Shown here: piece after piece, positions 55,202 to 64,000 of the stretch
Layout of the letters: each line of letters begins with the position of its first letter
Numbering within the stretch: position 1 is the first letter of the stretch
Origin: Pseudomonas sp. N40(2020)
GTDB taxonomy: Bacteria; Pseudomonadota; Gammaproteobacteria; Pseudomonadales; Pseudomonadaceae
DNA: 64,000 nucleotides
Assembly: GCF_014472415.1 (NCBI RefSeq)
Contig: NZ_JACSZV010000004.1
Coordinates: 124,001 to 188,000, forward strand
Direction: 5' to 3'
Made by a program: the position numbers and the translations under genes
The notes under the pieces: generated by a model
What the model was told of the DNA's origin: nothing
The model's database searches: none
What the model saw: only the letters and a program-made list of their open reading frames with translations

Positions 55202-55650
55202 GCAGCGACTTCAAGGATCAGTTGCAACTGGCCCACGCGCAGGGCGACTACGCGCCGTTGCTTAAGTTGATCCCCTATGCCGGTCTGATCGGCATCGAGT
55301 GCTCGCGGGTCGGTGATGAACTGCTGTTCAAGCTGCCGGCGAACAAGGACAACATTGGTAACCCTTTGTTGCCGGCGATCCATGGCGGGGTGATTGCAGG
55401 GTTTATGGAGCTGGCTGCAGCGCTGCATCTACTGATTTTTACCGGGGCGCCGGGCGTGCCGAAGATCATCGACTTCTCTCTCGACTACCTGCGTGCCGGG
55501 CAGTTTCGTGATACGTGGGCCAAGTGTCAGGTCTGTCGTCAGGGGCGGCGAGTGGCCAACGTCGCCGTCACCGCGTGGCAAAGCACAGAGAGCGAACCGA
55601 TTGCCACCGCCCGTGCGCACTTCAAAATCGATGAGCCCTTGAAATCCTGA
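55198..55650 (+). CDS. PaaI-type hotdog thioesterase (second of tandem pair)
   Basis: A 150-residue protein with AIHGGVIAGFMELAA as the active-site motif and KIIDFSLDYLRAG as the following strand. In place of the Asp of the first copy (SLMDTA) it has Glu (FMELAA). It overlaps its partner (ATGA), so the two probably form a complex or act on related acyl-CoAs; inference. Confidence 0.88.
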   Translation: MSSDFKDQLQLAHAQGDYAPLLKLIPYAGLIGIECSRVGDELLFKLPANKDNIGNPLLPAIHGGVIAGFMELAAALHLLIFTGAPGVPKIIDFSLDYLRAGQFRDTWAKCQVCRQGRRVANVAVTAWQSTESEPIATARAHFKIDEPLKS

Positions 55651-55731
55651 ACACTGCCCCAAACTCAGATGACAACCCGCCGCAGACCATTCGGGTCGCG
55701 GCCAATGCCATCTGATTGGAGTTTGATGACC

Positions 55732-57636
55732 ATGAGTGTGGAAACTCAAAAGGAAACCCTGGGCTTCCAGACCGAGGTAAAGCAGCTGCTGCACCTCATG
55801 ATCCATTCGCTGTATTCCAACAAGGAAATCTTCCTTCGCGAATTGATCTCGAACGCCTCTGACGCTGTAGACAAGCTGCGCTTCGAAGCCCTGGCCAAGC
55901 CGGATTTGCTCGAAGGTGGCGCTGATCTGAAAATCCGTGTGAGCTTCGATAAAGACGCCAAGACCGTCACCCTCGAAGACAACGGTATCGGCATGAACCG
56001 TGACGATGTGATCACCCACCTGGGGACCATCGCCAAATCGGGCACCGCCGATTTCATGAAAAACCTGTCCGGCGATCAGAAGAAGGATTCGCACCTGATC
56101 GGCCAGTTCGGCGTAGGTTTCTACTCGGCCTTCATCGTTGCCGACCAGGTTGACGTTTACAGCCGTCGCGCCGGCACTCCTGCCAGCGAAGGTGTGCACT
56201 GGTCGTCGAAAGGCGAGGGTGAATTCGAAGTCGCTACCATCGAAAAACCTGAGCGCGGCACTCGCATCGTTCTGCACCTGAAAGCGGCAGAAGACGAGTT
56301 CGCTGATGGCTGGCGTCTGCGTAACATCATCAAGAAGTACTCCGACCACATCGCGCTGCCGATCGAGCTGCCGAAAGAAGTCACCGCAGCCGAAGGCGAA
56401 GAAACACCAGCTGTTGAATGGGAAACCGTCAACCGCGCCAGCGCCCTGTGGACCCGTCCTCGCACTGACGTGAAGGACGAGGAGTACCAGGAATTCTACA
56501 AGCACATCGCTCATGACTTCGAGAACCCGCTGGCCTGGAGTCACAACAAGGTTGAAGGCAAACTCGAATACAGCTCGCTGCTGTACGTGCCGGCCCGTGC
56601 ACCGTTCGACCTGTACCAGCGTGAAGCGCCGAAAGGCCTGAAGCTGTACGTGCAGCGCGTGTTCGTCATGGATCAGGCCGAGTCGTTCCTGCCGCTGTAC
56701 CTGCGCTTCATCAAAGGTGTGGTCGATTCCAACGACCTGTCGCTGAACGTGTCGCGGGAAATCCTGCAGAAAGACCCGATCATCGATTCGATGAAGTCGG
56801 CGCTGACCAAGCGCGTACTCGATATGCTGGAAAAACTGGCGAAGAACGAGCCTGAGCAATACAAAGGCTTCTGGAAAAACTTCGGTCAGGTCATGAAAGA
56901 AGGCCCGGCAGAAGACTTCGCCAACAAAGAGAAAATTGCCGGTCTGCTGCGTTTTGCATCGACCAACGGTGACGACGGCGAGCAGATCGTCGGTCTGGCC
57001 GATTACCTGGCACGCGCCAAGGAAGGTCAGGACAAGATCTACTACCTCACCGGCGAAACTTACGCGCAGGTCAAGAACAGCCCGCACCTGGAAGTCTTCC
57101 GCAAGAAAGGCATCGAAGTGCTGCTGCTGACCGACCGTATCGACGAGTGGCTGATGAGCTACCTGAGCGAATTCGACGGCAAGAGCTTTGTCGACGTGGC
57201 ACGCGGTGACCTCGATCTGGGCAACCTGGACTCGGAAGAGGACAAGAAAGCCGCAGAAGAGGTTGCCAAGTCCAAAGAAGGTCTGGTCGAGCGTCTGAAA
57301 ACTGCGTTGGGTGATTCCGTGGCTGAAGTGCGGGTTTCCCATCGTCTGACCGACTCGCCAGCAATTCTGGCCATCGGCGAGCAGGATCTGGGTCTGCAAA
57401 TGCGTCAGATCCTCGAAGCCAGCGGCCAGAAGGTGCCGGATTCGAAGCCGATTTTCGAGTTCAACCCGGCTCACCCGCTGATCGAGAAACTCGACGGCGA
57501 GCAGAGCGAAGAGCGTTTCGGCGACCTGTCGCACATCCTCTTCGATCAGGCAGCCCTGGCTGCCGGCGACAGCTTGAAGGATCCGGCCGCGTACGTGCGC
57601 CGTTTGAACAAGCTGCTGGTTGAACTGTCGGTTTGA
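55732..57636 (+). CDS. htpG: Chaperone HtpG (Hsp90)
   Basis: A 634-residue Hsp90. N-terminal GHKL ATPase: [17 protein letters not shown] (Asn/Asp ATP site), [24 protein letters not shown] and [15 protein letters not shown]. The middle domain holds the catalytic-loop region ([16 protein letters not shown]), and the protein ends in [15 protein letters not shown] 55732 ([13 protein letters not shown]) is the family start; ATG 55726 is six bases upstream and possible. Confidence 0.97.
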   Translation: MSVETQKETLGFQTEVKQLLHLMIHSLYSNKEIFLRELISNASDAVDKLRFEALAKPDLLEGGADLKIRVSFDKDAKTVTLEDNGIGMNRDDVITHLGTIAKSGTADFMKNLSGDQKKDSHLIGQFGVGFYSAFIVADQVDVYSRRAGTPASEGVHWSSKGEGEFEVATIEKPERGTRIVLHLKAAEDEFADGWRLRNIIKKYSDHIALPIELPKEVTAAEGEETPAVEWETVNRASALWTRPRTDVKDEEYQEFYKHIAHDFENPLAWSHNKVEGKLEYSSLLYVPARAPFDLYQREAPKGLKLYVQRVFVMDQAESFLPLYLRFIKGVVDSNDLSLNVSREILQKDPIIDSMKSALTKRVLDMLEKLAKNEPEQYKGFWKNFGQVMKEGPAEDFANKEKIAGLLRFASTNGDDGEQIVGLADYLARAKEGQDKIYYLTGETYAQVKNSPHLEVFRKKGIEVLLLTDRIDEWLMSYLSEFDGKSFVDVARGDLDLGNLDSEEDKKAAEEVAKSKEGLVERLKTALGDSVAEVRVSHRLTDSPAILAIGEQDLGLQMRQILEASGQKVPDSKPIFEFNPAHPLIEKLDGEQSEERFGDLSHILFDQAALAAGDSLKDPAAYVRRLNKLLVELSV

Positions 57637-57645
57637 TCACGTTGT

Positions 57646-57672
57646 AGAAAAACCCGCTTCGGCGGGTTTTTT
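57646..57672 (+). terminator. Terminator of htpG
   Basis: AAAAACCCGC-TTCG-GCGGGTTTTTT hairpin with the T-run, ten bases past the stop. Confidence 0.92.
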
Positions 57673-57704
57673 CATTCTGGTGTTTAACCAATCAGGAGTC
57701 AGAA

Positions 57705-58433
57705 ATGAGCCAAGTCACTGTACGTTCCGTGGTCTATCAGATTGACGGTCAGCCTTATGAAGGTCGTTTGGCGTTTAATGCCGAGCACAAGGACGCGCGC
57801 CCGGGTTTGCTGATGGCACCGAACTGGATGGGCGTCAGCGCTGGCGCCGAGGAAATCGCTAAATCAGTGGCGGCCAAGGGCTACGTAGTATTGATCGCCG
57901 ACGTCTACGGCCAGGCCGTACGTCCGCAAAACGCTGATCAGGCCGGTGCGGCGATGATGCCGCTGAAGGATGATCGTGCACTGTTGCGCAAGCGCATGCA
58001 GGCAGCGTTCGAGCAGTTGCAGAAGCAGGGTGAAGCGGCGGTCGATCTCTCGAAACTGGCGGTGTTCGGCTTCTGCTTCGGCGGTTGCTGTGCACTGGAT
58101 CTGGCCCGTACCGGCGCGCCGGTGAAGGCGGCGGTTTCGTTCCACGGTACGTTGGACTCGCCGAATCCGGCGGATGCCAAAAACATCAAAGGCTCGGTGC
58201 TGGTGCTGCATGGCGCTTCCGATCCATTGGTGCCGAAGGAGCAGTTGCCGGCTTTCGAAGACGAGATGAACGCGGCGAACGTGGATTGGCAACTGCTGAG
58301 CTACGGCGGTGCCGTGCACTCGTTTACCGATCCGCACGCCAATGTGCCGGGCAAGATGATGTACGACGCGAAGACCGCTGCACGGGCATTCAAGTCGATG
58401 CATGACTTGCTGGATGAAGTGTTCAAGGGCTGA
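57705..58433 (+). CDS. Dienelactone hydrolase family protein
   Basis: A 242-residue alpha/beta hydrolase. GFCFGGCCALDLAR holds the nucleophile Cys (G-x-C-x-G-G), VLHGASDPLVP contains the Asp and GGAVHSFTDP the His. The family hydrolyses dienelactone and related cyclic esters; no aromatic-degradation genes are nearby, so the physiological substrate is unknown. AATCAGGAGTCAGAA precedes the ATG. Confidence 0.9.
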   Translation: MSQVTVRSVVYQIDGQPYEGRLAFNAEHKDARPGLLMAPNWMGVSAGAEEIAKSVAAKGYVVLIADVYGQAVRPQNADQAGAAMMPLKDDRALLRKRMQAAFEQLQKQGEAAVDLSKLAVFGFCFGGCCALDLARTGAPVKAAVSFHGTLDSPNPADAKNIKGSVLVLHGASDPLVPKEQLPAFEDEMNAANVDWQLLSYGGAVHSFTDPHANVPGKMMYDAKTAARAFKSMHDLLDEVFKG

Positions 58434-58450
58434 TTGCCCTCAGATCAAAA

Positions 58451-58515
58451 GATCGCAGCCTGCGGCAGCGCCTACATTGATCCCGTGTAGGCGCTGCTGC
58501 AGGCTGCGATTTTTT
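58451..58515. repeat. Long inverted repeat acting as likely terminator
   Basis: GATCGCAGCCTGCGGCAGCG (58451) pairs with CGCTGCTGCAGGCTGCGAT (58492-58510), the arms extended by CCTAC/GTAGG, followed by T5. It belongs to the GTAGGAGCTGC.. family seen singly at 37840. It ends both the DLH gene (plus) and probably the pirin gene (minus). Confidence 0.8.
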
Positions 58516-58527
58516 GTTTCTAATGTT

Positions 58528-59394
58528 TTAACGCGGCAATTCGATCCGCTCACTTTCCCCTGGCACCGTCGGCCAATCCCCGGCCGCCCACTTGCGCCGT
58601 GCCTCATCAATCGCCGCCGGATCGCTTGCGACAAAATTCCAGTTGATCCGCCGAGGCCCGTCCAGTGGGGCGCCGCCGAATACCACGGCGTGAACGTCAC
58701 TCTCTGCAAACAGGCTCATCTCTTCCCCGGCCGGCAACACCACCAACGCATGCGGCTCGACTGCTTCGCCGTTCAACTGCGCATCGCCGCTTAATACATA
58801 CAACGCACGTTCCTCATGCTCGGTGGGAATCAGCAGTGTGGTCGCCGTTTGCATCTTCACTTCGGCATACAGCGTAGGAGAAAGCACCGGCACTGGTGAT
58901 TTCAGGCAAAAGCCTGACCCGGCAATCATCCGAATCTGCACGCCGAGGTTATCGCTGACCGGCAAGGTCGCCGCCGGGTGATGACTGTAATGCCCGGGGC
59001 CTTGTTCGTGATCCTTGGGCGAAGCCAACCAGATCTGCAAGCCGTGCATCGTGAAGCTCTGATCCCACAGCGGTTCGGGCGTGCGTTCAACATGAGCAAT
59101 CGCGCTGCCGGCGGTCATCCAGCTGACATCACCGGCGCTGACCACTTGATCGGAGCCGAGGCTGTCCTTGTGCAGGAGTTGGCCTTCGAACAAATAGGTG
59201 AGGGTCGACAGACCGATGTGTGGATGCTGTCGGATGTTCATGCCTTTGCCCGTCGGATAAACCGTCTCAAGCATGTGATCAACAAACACGAAAGGCCCGA
59301 CGCTGCGGCATTTGGCTGACGGCAGCGGTCGCAGAATCGGCTGGCCTTCGACGTCTTCGGCGCGCGGGCGGATGATCAGAGGTTGCGTGTCCAT
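58528..59394 (-). CDS. Pirin family protein
   Basis: A 288-residue bicupin. FVFVDHMLETVYPTGKGMNIRQHPHIGLSTLTYLFEG (split) contains the metal-site His residues (RQHPHIG) of pirin; HSLGSDQVVSAGDVSWMTAG and APLDGPRRINWNFVAS are typical. Some pirins have quercetin-2,3-dioxygenase activity. Role here unknown. Confidence 0.92.
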   Translation of the reverse strand: MDTQPLIIRPRAEDVEGQPILRPLPSAKCRSVGPFVFVDHMLETVYPTGKGMNIRQHPHIGLSTLTYLFEGQLLHKDSLGSDQVVSAGDVSWMTAGSAIAHVERTPEPLWDQSFTMHGLQIWLASPKDHEQGPGHYSHHPAATLPVSDNLGVQIRMIAGSGFCLKSPVPVLSPTLYAEVKMQTATTLLIPTEHEERALYVLSGDAQLNGEAVEPHALVVLPAGEEMSLFAESDVHAVVFGGAPLDGPRRINWNFVASDPAAIDEARRKWAAGDWPTVPGESERIELPR

Positions 59395-59455
59395 GGTGCA
59401 TTCCAGGCTGAGCGGGTGATGCCAGAAGCATAACCCGCCGCTGGCATCAGCATGG

Positions 59456-59872
59456 TTATTGGCTATCGAAGCCTTGTGGGGCGTGGGTTTCGATGCTGAC
59501 TTCGCTGGTGGTCATCAGCTTGTGGATCGGGCAACGATCGGCCACGCGCAGCAATTCTTCGCGCTGGGCATCAGTGAGCACGCCTTTGAGGGTGAGCGTG
59601 ACGTGCAGGGCGTATTTGCCTTTCTGCTCCTGGCTGTTGTCGCGTTTCACTTCGACACCCACGCCGGTCAGCGGGATGTCTTTTTTCTTCGCGTACATCT
59701 TCAGGGTCAAGGCCTTGCACGCACCGAGGGCGGCGTCGAAGTAGTCGTGCGGCTCTGGCGCCGAGCCTTCGCCACCGGCAGCAACCGGCACGTCGGCAAA
59801 CAATTCGTGGTCATCGATTTGTACGGTGTGACGAAAACCTTCAGCGGAGACGGTATTGACGGTAACAGTCAT
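59456..59872 (-). CDS. OsmC family peroxiredoxin-like protein
   Basis: A 138-residue OsmC/Ohr-fold protein. Two conserved cysteines are in DAALGACKALTLKMYA and ADRCPIHKLM, the OsmC pair. Family members reduce organic hydroperoxides with thiols. ATG 59872 (MTVTVNTVSAEGFRHTV) is chosen; GGTTCCCATG... shows GAGGTTCCC just upstream on the coding strand. Confidence 0.9.
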   Translation of the reverse strand: MTVTVNTVSAEGFRHTVQIDDHELFADVPVAAGGEGSAPEPHDYFDAALGACKALTLKMYAKKKDIPLTGVGVEVKRDNSQEQKGKYALHVTLTLKGVLTDAQREELLRVADRCPIHKLMTTSEVSIETHAPQGFDSQ

Positions 59873-60000
59873 GGGAACCTCACTGGCAGTAGGAAAAGTC
59901 GTTCGATCAAAAAAGACCTTGCAGTTATAGAGCATTCCCACCGGCGCGCGTTCCACTTTCCTGCGGGATGAACCCTTGTTGTCAGGGCGGGGTCTAGGCT

Positions 60001-61056
60001 ATGCCTACTTGTCGGAGATTACTTGTGTCCCTGTATCGTTTGAGTCTCGCCTTTCTTCTGCTGTTTGCCGACACCGCCAGTGCCCGCGAATATACCTACA
60101 GCGATGCGCACCTGCATTACGTGGATTTTTTCCAGGAAACCGCCGGCATGCCGAAACTGCTGACGGCGATGAAAGAAAACTCCATCGAGCACGTGATGAT
60201 TTCCGGCATCCCCGTGGCGAAAAAGTGGCACGAAGACGAACCCAAGCGTCCGCGCTATTACGCCGGCGATGATGCCGATGCCTATTGGTACAGCGCCACC
60301 GATGTGATCGTCGCCGATGCGATGCAAAAACTGACGCCTGAGCAGCGTCCGTACTTTCATCCGTTTCTCTCTGGCTTCAACCCCAACGACAAGAACTCCG
60401 CCGCGCATATCCAGCGCATGCTCGATCTGTATCCGGGGCTGTGGCAGGGCATTGGCGAAGTGTTTACCCGCCATGACGACCTCACGGCGCTGACCTCTGG
60501 TGATACGCCGCGCGCCAACAACGAGGCGATGACGAAGATCTATCATCTGGCGGCGGAAAATGATCTGCCGGTGATGCTGCATTCCAACATCACTTCCAAA
60601 CGTGAGAAAAATCCGTTGTACCTGAAGGAAATCGAAGAGCCGCTGCGTAATCACCCGCACACACGCTTCATCTGGGCTCACGCTGGCACCAGCGCGGAAA
60701 TCCATCGGCATCAAACACAGCTGGATTTTCTCCTGCCGACCCTCACGCGCATGCTTGAGGCGTATCCGAATCTGTTCATCGACTTGTCGTGGAGCATGCT
60801 CTCGCCGTATCTGCTGGACGAACAGGGCCAGCCGCGTCCGGAATGGTTGGCGCTGGTCAAACGTCACCCTGAGCGCTTCATGATCGGTTCCGATGTTGTA
60901 GGGCGGTTCAACAAGCTCGGTAAGGAAATGCACAGCTTCAAACCGTTTCTGGACGCTTTACCCGAAGACGTAGCGCGCAAAGTCGCAAAAGATAACTTTC
61001 TGGCGATCTTGCCGCGAACGGAGCTTAAGTCCGGCAAAACCACGCTGAATCGTTAA
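60001..61056 (+). CDS. Exported amidohydrolase-superfamily protein
   Basis: About 351 residues; the N-terminus is a signal peptide (LVSLYRLSLAFLLLFADTASA). The ATG at 60001 and the GTG at 60025 are both possible starts. The mature part opens with YTYSDAHLHYVDFF, an amidohydrolase_2-type HxH metal site, and later has VMLHSNI, FIWAHAGTS and MIGSDVVGRF with further metal ligands. Substrate unknown; periplasmic location is inferred from the signal peptide. Confidence 0.8.
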   Translation: MPTCRRLLVSLYRLSLAFLLLFADTASAREYTYSDAHLHYVDFFQETAGMPKLLTAMKENSIEHVMISGIPVAKKWHEDEPKRPRYYAGDDADAYWYSATDVIVADAMQKLTPEQRPYFHPFLSGFNPNDKNSAAHIQRMLDLYPGLWQGIGEVFTRHDDLTALTSGDTPRANNEAMTKIYHLAAENDLPVMLHSNITSKREKNPLYLKEIEEPLRNHPHTRFIWAHAGTSAEIHRHQTQLDFLLPTLTRMLEAYPNLFIDLSWSMLSPYLLDEQGQPRPEWLALVKRHPERFMIGSDVVGRFNKLGKEMHSFKPFLDALPEDVARKVAKDNFLAILPRTELKSGKTTLNR

Positions 61057-61186
61057 TGCCGAGTGTTCGAAGTATTAAGGCCTTTTGATATCACCTTTTG
61101 GTCTTACGCAAATTTCAGCCGGGCCGATACCTTCTAAAGCAACCAGCTGCAGGGTTGATGCAGCGCTTTTGGAAGGAACCAGCGCA

Positions 61187-62812
61187 ATGAGTATCCGTAG
61201 TCTCAATATTGCCCCGCGTGCGGGCGTCGGTTTTGGCTTGTTGGCCCTGATGGTGTTTGCCCTTGGGGCTTTCGCCCTGCTGCAAATGTCGAAAATGCGT
61301 GCCCAGTCCGACGAGGTCGACAACAACTGGCTGCCCAGCGTGATGGCGGTCGGCGAAATGAGTCAGGACATGCTGCGCCTGCGTGCACTGACCATGCGCC
61401 TGTTGCTCAACCGCGATGCGCAGGCACTGCAGCAGAATGTCGCCAAGCTCAATGAACTTCGGGGTGCGCTCAGTCAGGCTCAGCAGCGTTACGACGTGTT
61501 GATCGTGCTGCCCGAGGAGCGCCGACTGTTTGATCGCTTCAAGGTCGCCGAGCACAAATATCTTGAGCTTCAGGCGCAGGTCATGCAGTTGTCTGCTCAG
61601 AACCGGGTGGAGGAGGCGGCGGCCATCCTCAATGGCGAGATGAGCCCCTTGGCCGACGAGATTGCGGTCACCCTGCGTGAATTGGTCGAGCTGAATAAAC
61701 ATAATGCCAATCTCGCCACCGAGGCTGCGCGGCTGGTCTTCACCAATTCGCGTGTGTGGGTCGGGGTCATGATCGGCATAACGGCGATTGTCACCATCGG
61801 CCTGGCGCTGTTGCTGACCCGCAGTATCGTACTGCCGTTGGCGCAATCATTGGGCGTGGCGCAAGTGGTGGCGGGCGGTGACTTGACCGGCGACATCAGC
61901 ATTTCCGGCAAGGATGAGCCGGCGCGGCTGCTGCAGGCGCTCAAGAGCATGCAGCACAATTTGCGCGACACCATTCGGAAGATCTCGGAGTCGTCGAGTC
62001 AATTGGCTTCGGCCTCGGAAGAACTGAGCTGCGTCACGGAAGACGCCACGCGAGGGTTGCATCAGCAGAGTCTGGAGATCGAGCAGGCAGCCACGGCGGT
62101 CAATCAAATGACCGCAGCGGTGGAGGAGGTGGCGAGCAACGCTGTGGCGACATCCGAGGCTTCGCGCGAGTCCGACCGCATTGCTCAGCATGGTCGTGAG
62201 CAGGTGCGGCAGACCGTGACTTCAATCGAATCCCTCGCCGACGACGTTACGGCCAATGCAACGCAAGTCGAAGATCTTGCACAGAAGGTTCATGGCATCA
62301 GTAAAGTTTTGGACGTGATTCGTTCGATTGCCGAGCAAACCAACCTGCTGGCGCTGAACGCGGCGATTGAAGCGGCCCGGGCCGGTGATGCCGGGCGTGG
62401 GTTTGCAGTGGTGGCGGATGAGGTGCGGGCATTGGCGCATCGTACTCAGCAGTCGACGCAAGAAATCGAGCAAATGATTGGCGGCATTCAGCAGGGCACC
62501 GATTCGGCGGTCAGTTCGATGCAGCGAAGCAATGTACGGGCGCGTTCGACGCTCGAGTTGGCAAAGGCAGCCGGGACTGCGCTGGAGGAAATCGCCTCGG
62601 CGTTCACCTTGATCAATGAGCGCAATCTGGTGATTGCCAGCGCCTCGGAAGAGCAGGCAGCCGTGGCGCGGGAGGTGGATCGCAATTTGATGAATATTCG
62701 TGATTTGGCGATGCAGACGTCGGCGGGCGCCAATCAGACCAGTGCGGCGAGCCAGGAGTTGTCGCGGTTGGCGGTGGATCTGAACAGTATGGTGGCGAAG
62801 TTTTCGGTTTGA
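61187..62812 (+). CDS. Methyl-accepting chemotaxis protein
   Basis: A 541-residue receptor. TM1 is at residues ~10-31, a periplasmic four-helix-bundle domain (4HB_MCP) spans ~32-185, TM2 is ~190-210, then comes HAMP ([22 protein letters not shown]). The cytoplasmic signalling tip is [20 protein letters not shown] with [12 protein letters not shown]. Small-ligand sensing is usual for 4HB receptors; ligand unknown. GGAAGGAACC precedes ATG 61187. Confidence 0.93.
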   Translation: MSIRSLNIAPRAGVGFGLLALMVFALGAFALLQMSKMRAQSDEVDNNWLPSVMAVGEMSQDMLRLRALTMRLLLNRDAQALQQNVAKLNELRGALSQAQQRYDVLIVLPEERRLFDRFKVAEHKYLELQAQVMQLSAQNRVEEAAAILNGEMSPLADEIAVTLRELVELNKHNANLATEAARLVFTNSRVWVGVMIGITAIVTIGLALLLTRSIVLPLAQSLGVAQVVAGGDLTGDISISGKDEPARLLQALKSMQHNLRDTIRKISESSSQLASASEELSCVTEDATRGLHQQSLEIEQAATAVNQMTAAVEEVASNAVATSEASRESDRIAQHGREQVRQTVTSIESLADDVTANATQVEDLAQKVHGISKVLDVIRSIAEQTNLLALNAAIEAARAGDAGRGFAVVADEVRALAHRTQQSTQEIEQMIGGIQQGTDSAVSSMQRSNVRARSTLELAKAAGTALEEIASAFTLINERNLVIASASEEQAAVAREVDRNLMNIRDLAMQTSAGANQTSAASQELSRLAVDLNSMVAKFSV

Positions 62813-62833
62813 GTGTGTGCTGATCCTGAGGTT

Positions 62834-63022
62834 GCCCTCACCCTAACCCTCTCCCGGAGGGAGAGGGGACTGACCGTGGGAGATTGGCAAGTTACGTCGA
62901 CCTGAACATTCTTTGGTGAATCCACAATCGACTCGATCTTTCAGGTCGATGCATAGCGCCAGACATCTCGGTTGGCTCCCTCTCCCTCTCCCTCTCCCTC
63001 GGGAGAGGGCTGGGGTGAGGGG
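62834..63022. repeat. Inverted repeat, CCCTCTCC / GGAGAGGG family, with CTCCCT tandem
   Basis: Left arm CCCTCACCCTAACCCTCTCC (62835) with GGAGGGAGAGGGG; right arm GGGAGAGGGCTGGGGTGAGG (63001). Four CTCCCT units (62976-62999) precede the right arm. Same family as 24440-24554. Fills most of the MCP-DUF3108 gap (288 bases), in which no gene is seen. Confidence 0.85.
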
Positions 63023-63056
63023 CGAGCCAGGCACAAATCTCCAGTCCAGCAGACGA

Positions 63057-63087
63057 AAAAAAGCCCCGCATTTTGCGGGGCTCTTTG
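63057..63087 (-). terminator. Terminator of the DUF3108 gene
   Basis: On the minus strand AAAGAGCCCCGC-AAAAT-GCGGGGCTTTTTTT. Begins 14 bases beyond the DUF3108 stop. Confidence 0.9.
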
Positions 63088-63100
63088 CTATAGCGGTGAA

Positions 63101-63814
63101 TCAGCTGCCTTTGACAGCCTTGCCGTTGACCGTGCCGTCCTGGAGCATGATGTTGTACTCCTTGCCGTCGGTTTCAACCTGTTGCAGGCGAACCAGCAGG
63201 TAATCCCAATCCTTGGCGAACCACAGGACGGTGATGCGCTTGCTTTGTGTCGGGTCGCGTACGCGCTCGACCTTGATGGCATCGATCTTGCCGGCCTTGG
63301 TCTCGACTTTTTCCGAGCCCAGTACGCGGAAGTCGTAGGTATCGACTTCGCCGTCATCGACCACTTGGTAGCTCATGGTCTTCTTGCCAGCGGCGACGTC
63401 ATGTTGCAGTGCCAGCTGATAAGTGGATTTGTCGACCATGCCACGGTTCAGCGGGATCTTCACCGCGTCGCCACGGTCGGTGCCGGTGACCATTTTGCTG
63501 TTCCAGTCGAAATCCAGATCAGCCTTCTTGGCCTTGCCCAGACCGCCACGTTCAAAGTGGTAGGACTGTGGCAGCAAGGTGTCCTTGTCCAAAGTCAGGG
63601 TGCTTTCTTCACTCAGGCTGGCAATCATCATCGAGGCCTTGAAGCTGAGTTTCCAGACACCGTTGGCTTCCTTGGTCAGGCTGCGTTCGGCGGTGCCGCT
63701 CATGGGCAGCTGCTTCCAGTCGGCGGTGTAGCTGGCGGAGAACGGTTGAAGGTCTGCCGCCTGTGCGAAAGGCAGGGCGAGCAGTGCGCAAGCGAAGAGC
63801 AGGGCGCGACGCAT
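63101..63814 (-). CDS. DUF3108 domain periplasmic protein
   Basis: A 237-residue exported protein with signal MRRALLFACALLALPFAQA-AD. Beta-rich body: LQPFSASYTADWKQLPMSGTA, SYHFERGGLGKAKKADLDFDW and DAIKVERVRDPTQSKRITVLWFAKDWD in split form; this is the DUF3108 fold. It usually sits next to purN-purM in pseudomonads, as here. Function unknown. AGGAGATATT precedes the ATG on the coding strand. Confidence 0.88.
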   Translation of the reverse strand: MRRALLFACALLALPFAQAADLQPFSASYTADWKQLPMSGTAERSLTKEANGVWKLSFKASMMIASLSEESTLTLDKDTLLPQSYHFERGGLGKAKKADLDFDWNSKMVTGTDRGDAVKIPLNRGMVDKSTYQLALQHDVAAGKKTMSYQVVDDGEVDTYDFRVLGSEKVETKAGKIDAIKVERVRDPTQSKRITVLWFAKDWDYLLVRLQQVETDGKEYNIMLQDGTVNGKAVKGS

Positions 63815-63822
63815 AATATCTC

Positions 63823-64000
63823 CTAGTTTCGAATCAAGTGGCCGCTGGCCGCGAGTAACTGGCCGTCCAGTGAAGCACCTTGCTCACCGAGTGCCAGTCG
63901 CCCTTCGGCAAACCAGCATACGGCCAGCGGGTAGATCAGGTGTTCCTGAACATGCACTCGCTGCGCAAGAGTCTGCGGCGTGTCGTGCAACTCTACCGGT
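63823..64000 (-). CDS. purN: Phosphoribosylglycinamide formyltransferase, C-terminal part
   Basis: The last 59 codons of a gene that starts beyond the window end. The translation reads VELHDTPQTLAQRVHVQEH, LIYPLAVCWFAEGRLALGEQ, then GASLDGQLLAASGHLIRN and a TAG stop (63823-63825). LAQRVHVQEHxxYP is the conserved PurN C-terminal helix. It adds formyl to GAR in purine synthesis. Too short for the usual ORF cut-offs but clear. Confidence 0.88.
   Translation of the reverse strand, partial: PVELHDTPQTLAQRVHVQEHLIYPLAVCWFAEGRLALGEQGASLDGQLLAASGHLIRN

Noticed and set aside
55429..57534. 701-codon minus-strand frame across htpG
   Set aside because: Shadow of htpG; Phe/Val/Gln-rich with no recognisable domain.

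Overview
The window is a stretch of a Pseudomonas chromosome, most likely from the P. fluorescens group. The evidence is gene order (chemotaxis cheW followed by ccmABCDEFGHI; gltA | sdhCDAB-sucAB-lpdG-sucCD; gcl-hyi-glxR-ttuD-pyk), protein sequences that read as typical pseudomonad orthologues, and many REP doublets with the GTGGGAGCGAGCCTGCTCGC-type arm. All identifications come from reading sequence and motifs; no database search was run.

Layout. 1-1.7 kb: the end of a chemotaxis cluster (CheW-like ParP-type protein, CheW, DUF2802). 1.8-3.7 kb, minus strand: a FliK-like protein and an orphan FlhB C-terminal domain. 3.7-11.3 kb: the complete cytochrome c maturation operon ccmABCDEFGHI plus a small lipoprotein. 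11.4-12.1 kb: a HicAB toxin-antitoxin pair. 12.1-14.1 kb: an MFS exporter and a periplasmic protein. 14.15-16.64 kb: an AT-richer two-gene cassette with a ParB-like DNA-binding protein translationally coupled to an Mrr-like PD-(D/E)XK nuclease; this is the best candidate for an undescribed (probably defence) system. 16.7-19.6 kb: sulfate-binding protein, a voltage-gated potassium channel and a urea transporter, all on the minus strand.

19.7-26.3 kb (minus) is the glyoxylate/glycerate operon: Gcl condenses glyoxylate to tartronate semialdehyde, Hyi interconverts it with hydroxypyruvate, GlxR reduces it to glycerate, TtuD acts on glycerate/hydroxypyruvate and Pyk closes the route to pyruvate. 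Each of the three gaps between the first four genes carries a different repeat family. A GlcG/HbpS-like gene diverges from it across two perfect TTGTATACAA palindromes. 27.0-27.8 kb is a REP-associated tyrosine transposase (RAYT) framed by its own type of REP. 27.8-35.1 kb holds a RutR-like TetR regulator, DUF808 membrane protein, MlaA-type protein with an alpha/beta hydrolase, a small membrane protein, a membrane-anchored GH17 enzyme and a glycine-betaine-type binding protein. 35.3-37.3 kb is DUF485-actP (acetate uptake), followed by about 1 kb of non-coding mosaic repeats.

38.3-51.3 kb is the central TCA block: gltA on the minus strand diverging from sdhCDAB, sucAB, lpdG and sucCD, giving citrate synthase, succinate dehydrogenase, the 2-oxoglutarate dehydrogenase complex and succinyl-CoA synthetase. 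51.6-64 kb contains brnQ, DUF599 and MAPEG membrane proteins, a small Ala/Gln-rich lipoprotein, two tandem hotdog thioesterases, htpG, a dienelactone hydrolase, a pirin, an OsmC protein, a secreted amidohydrolase, a methyl-accepting chemotaxis protein, a DUF3108 protein and the 3' end of purN. No tRNA, rRNA, CRISPR array, integrase or prophage gene was seen.
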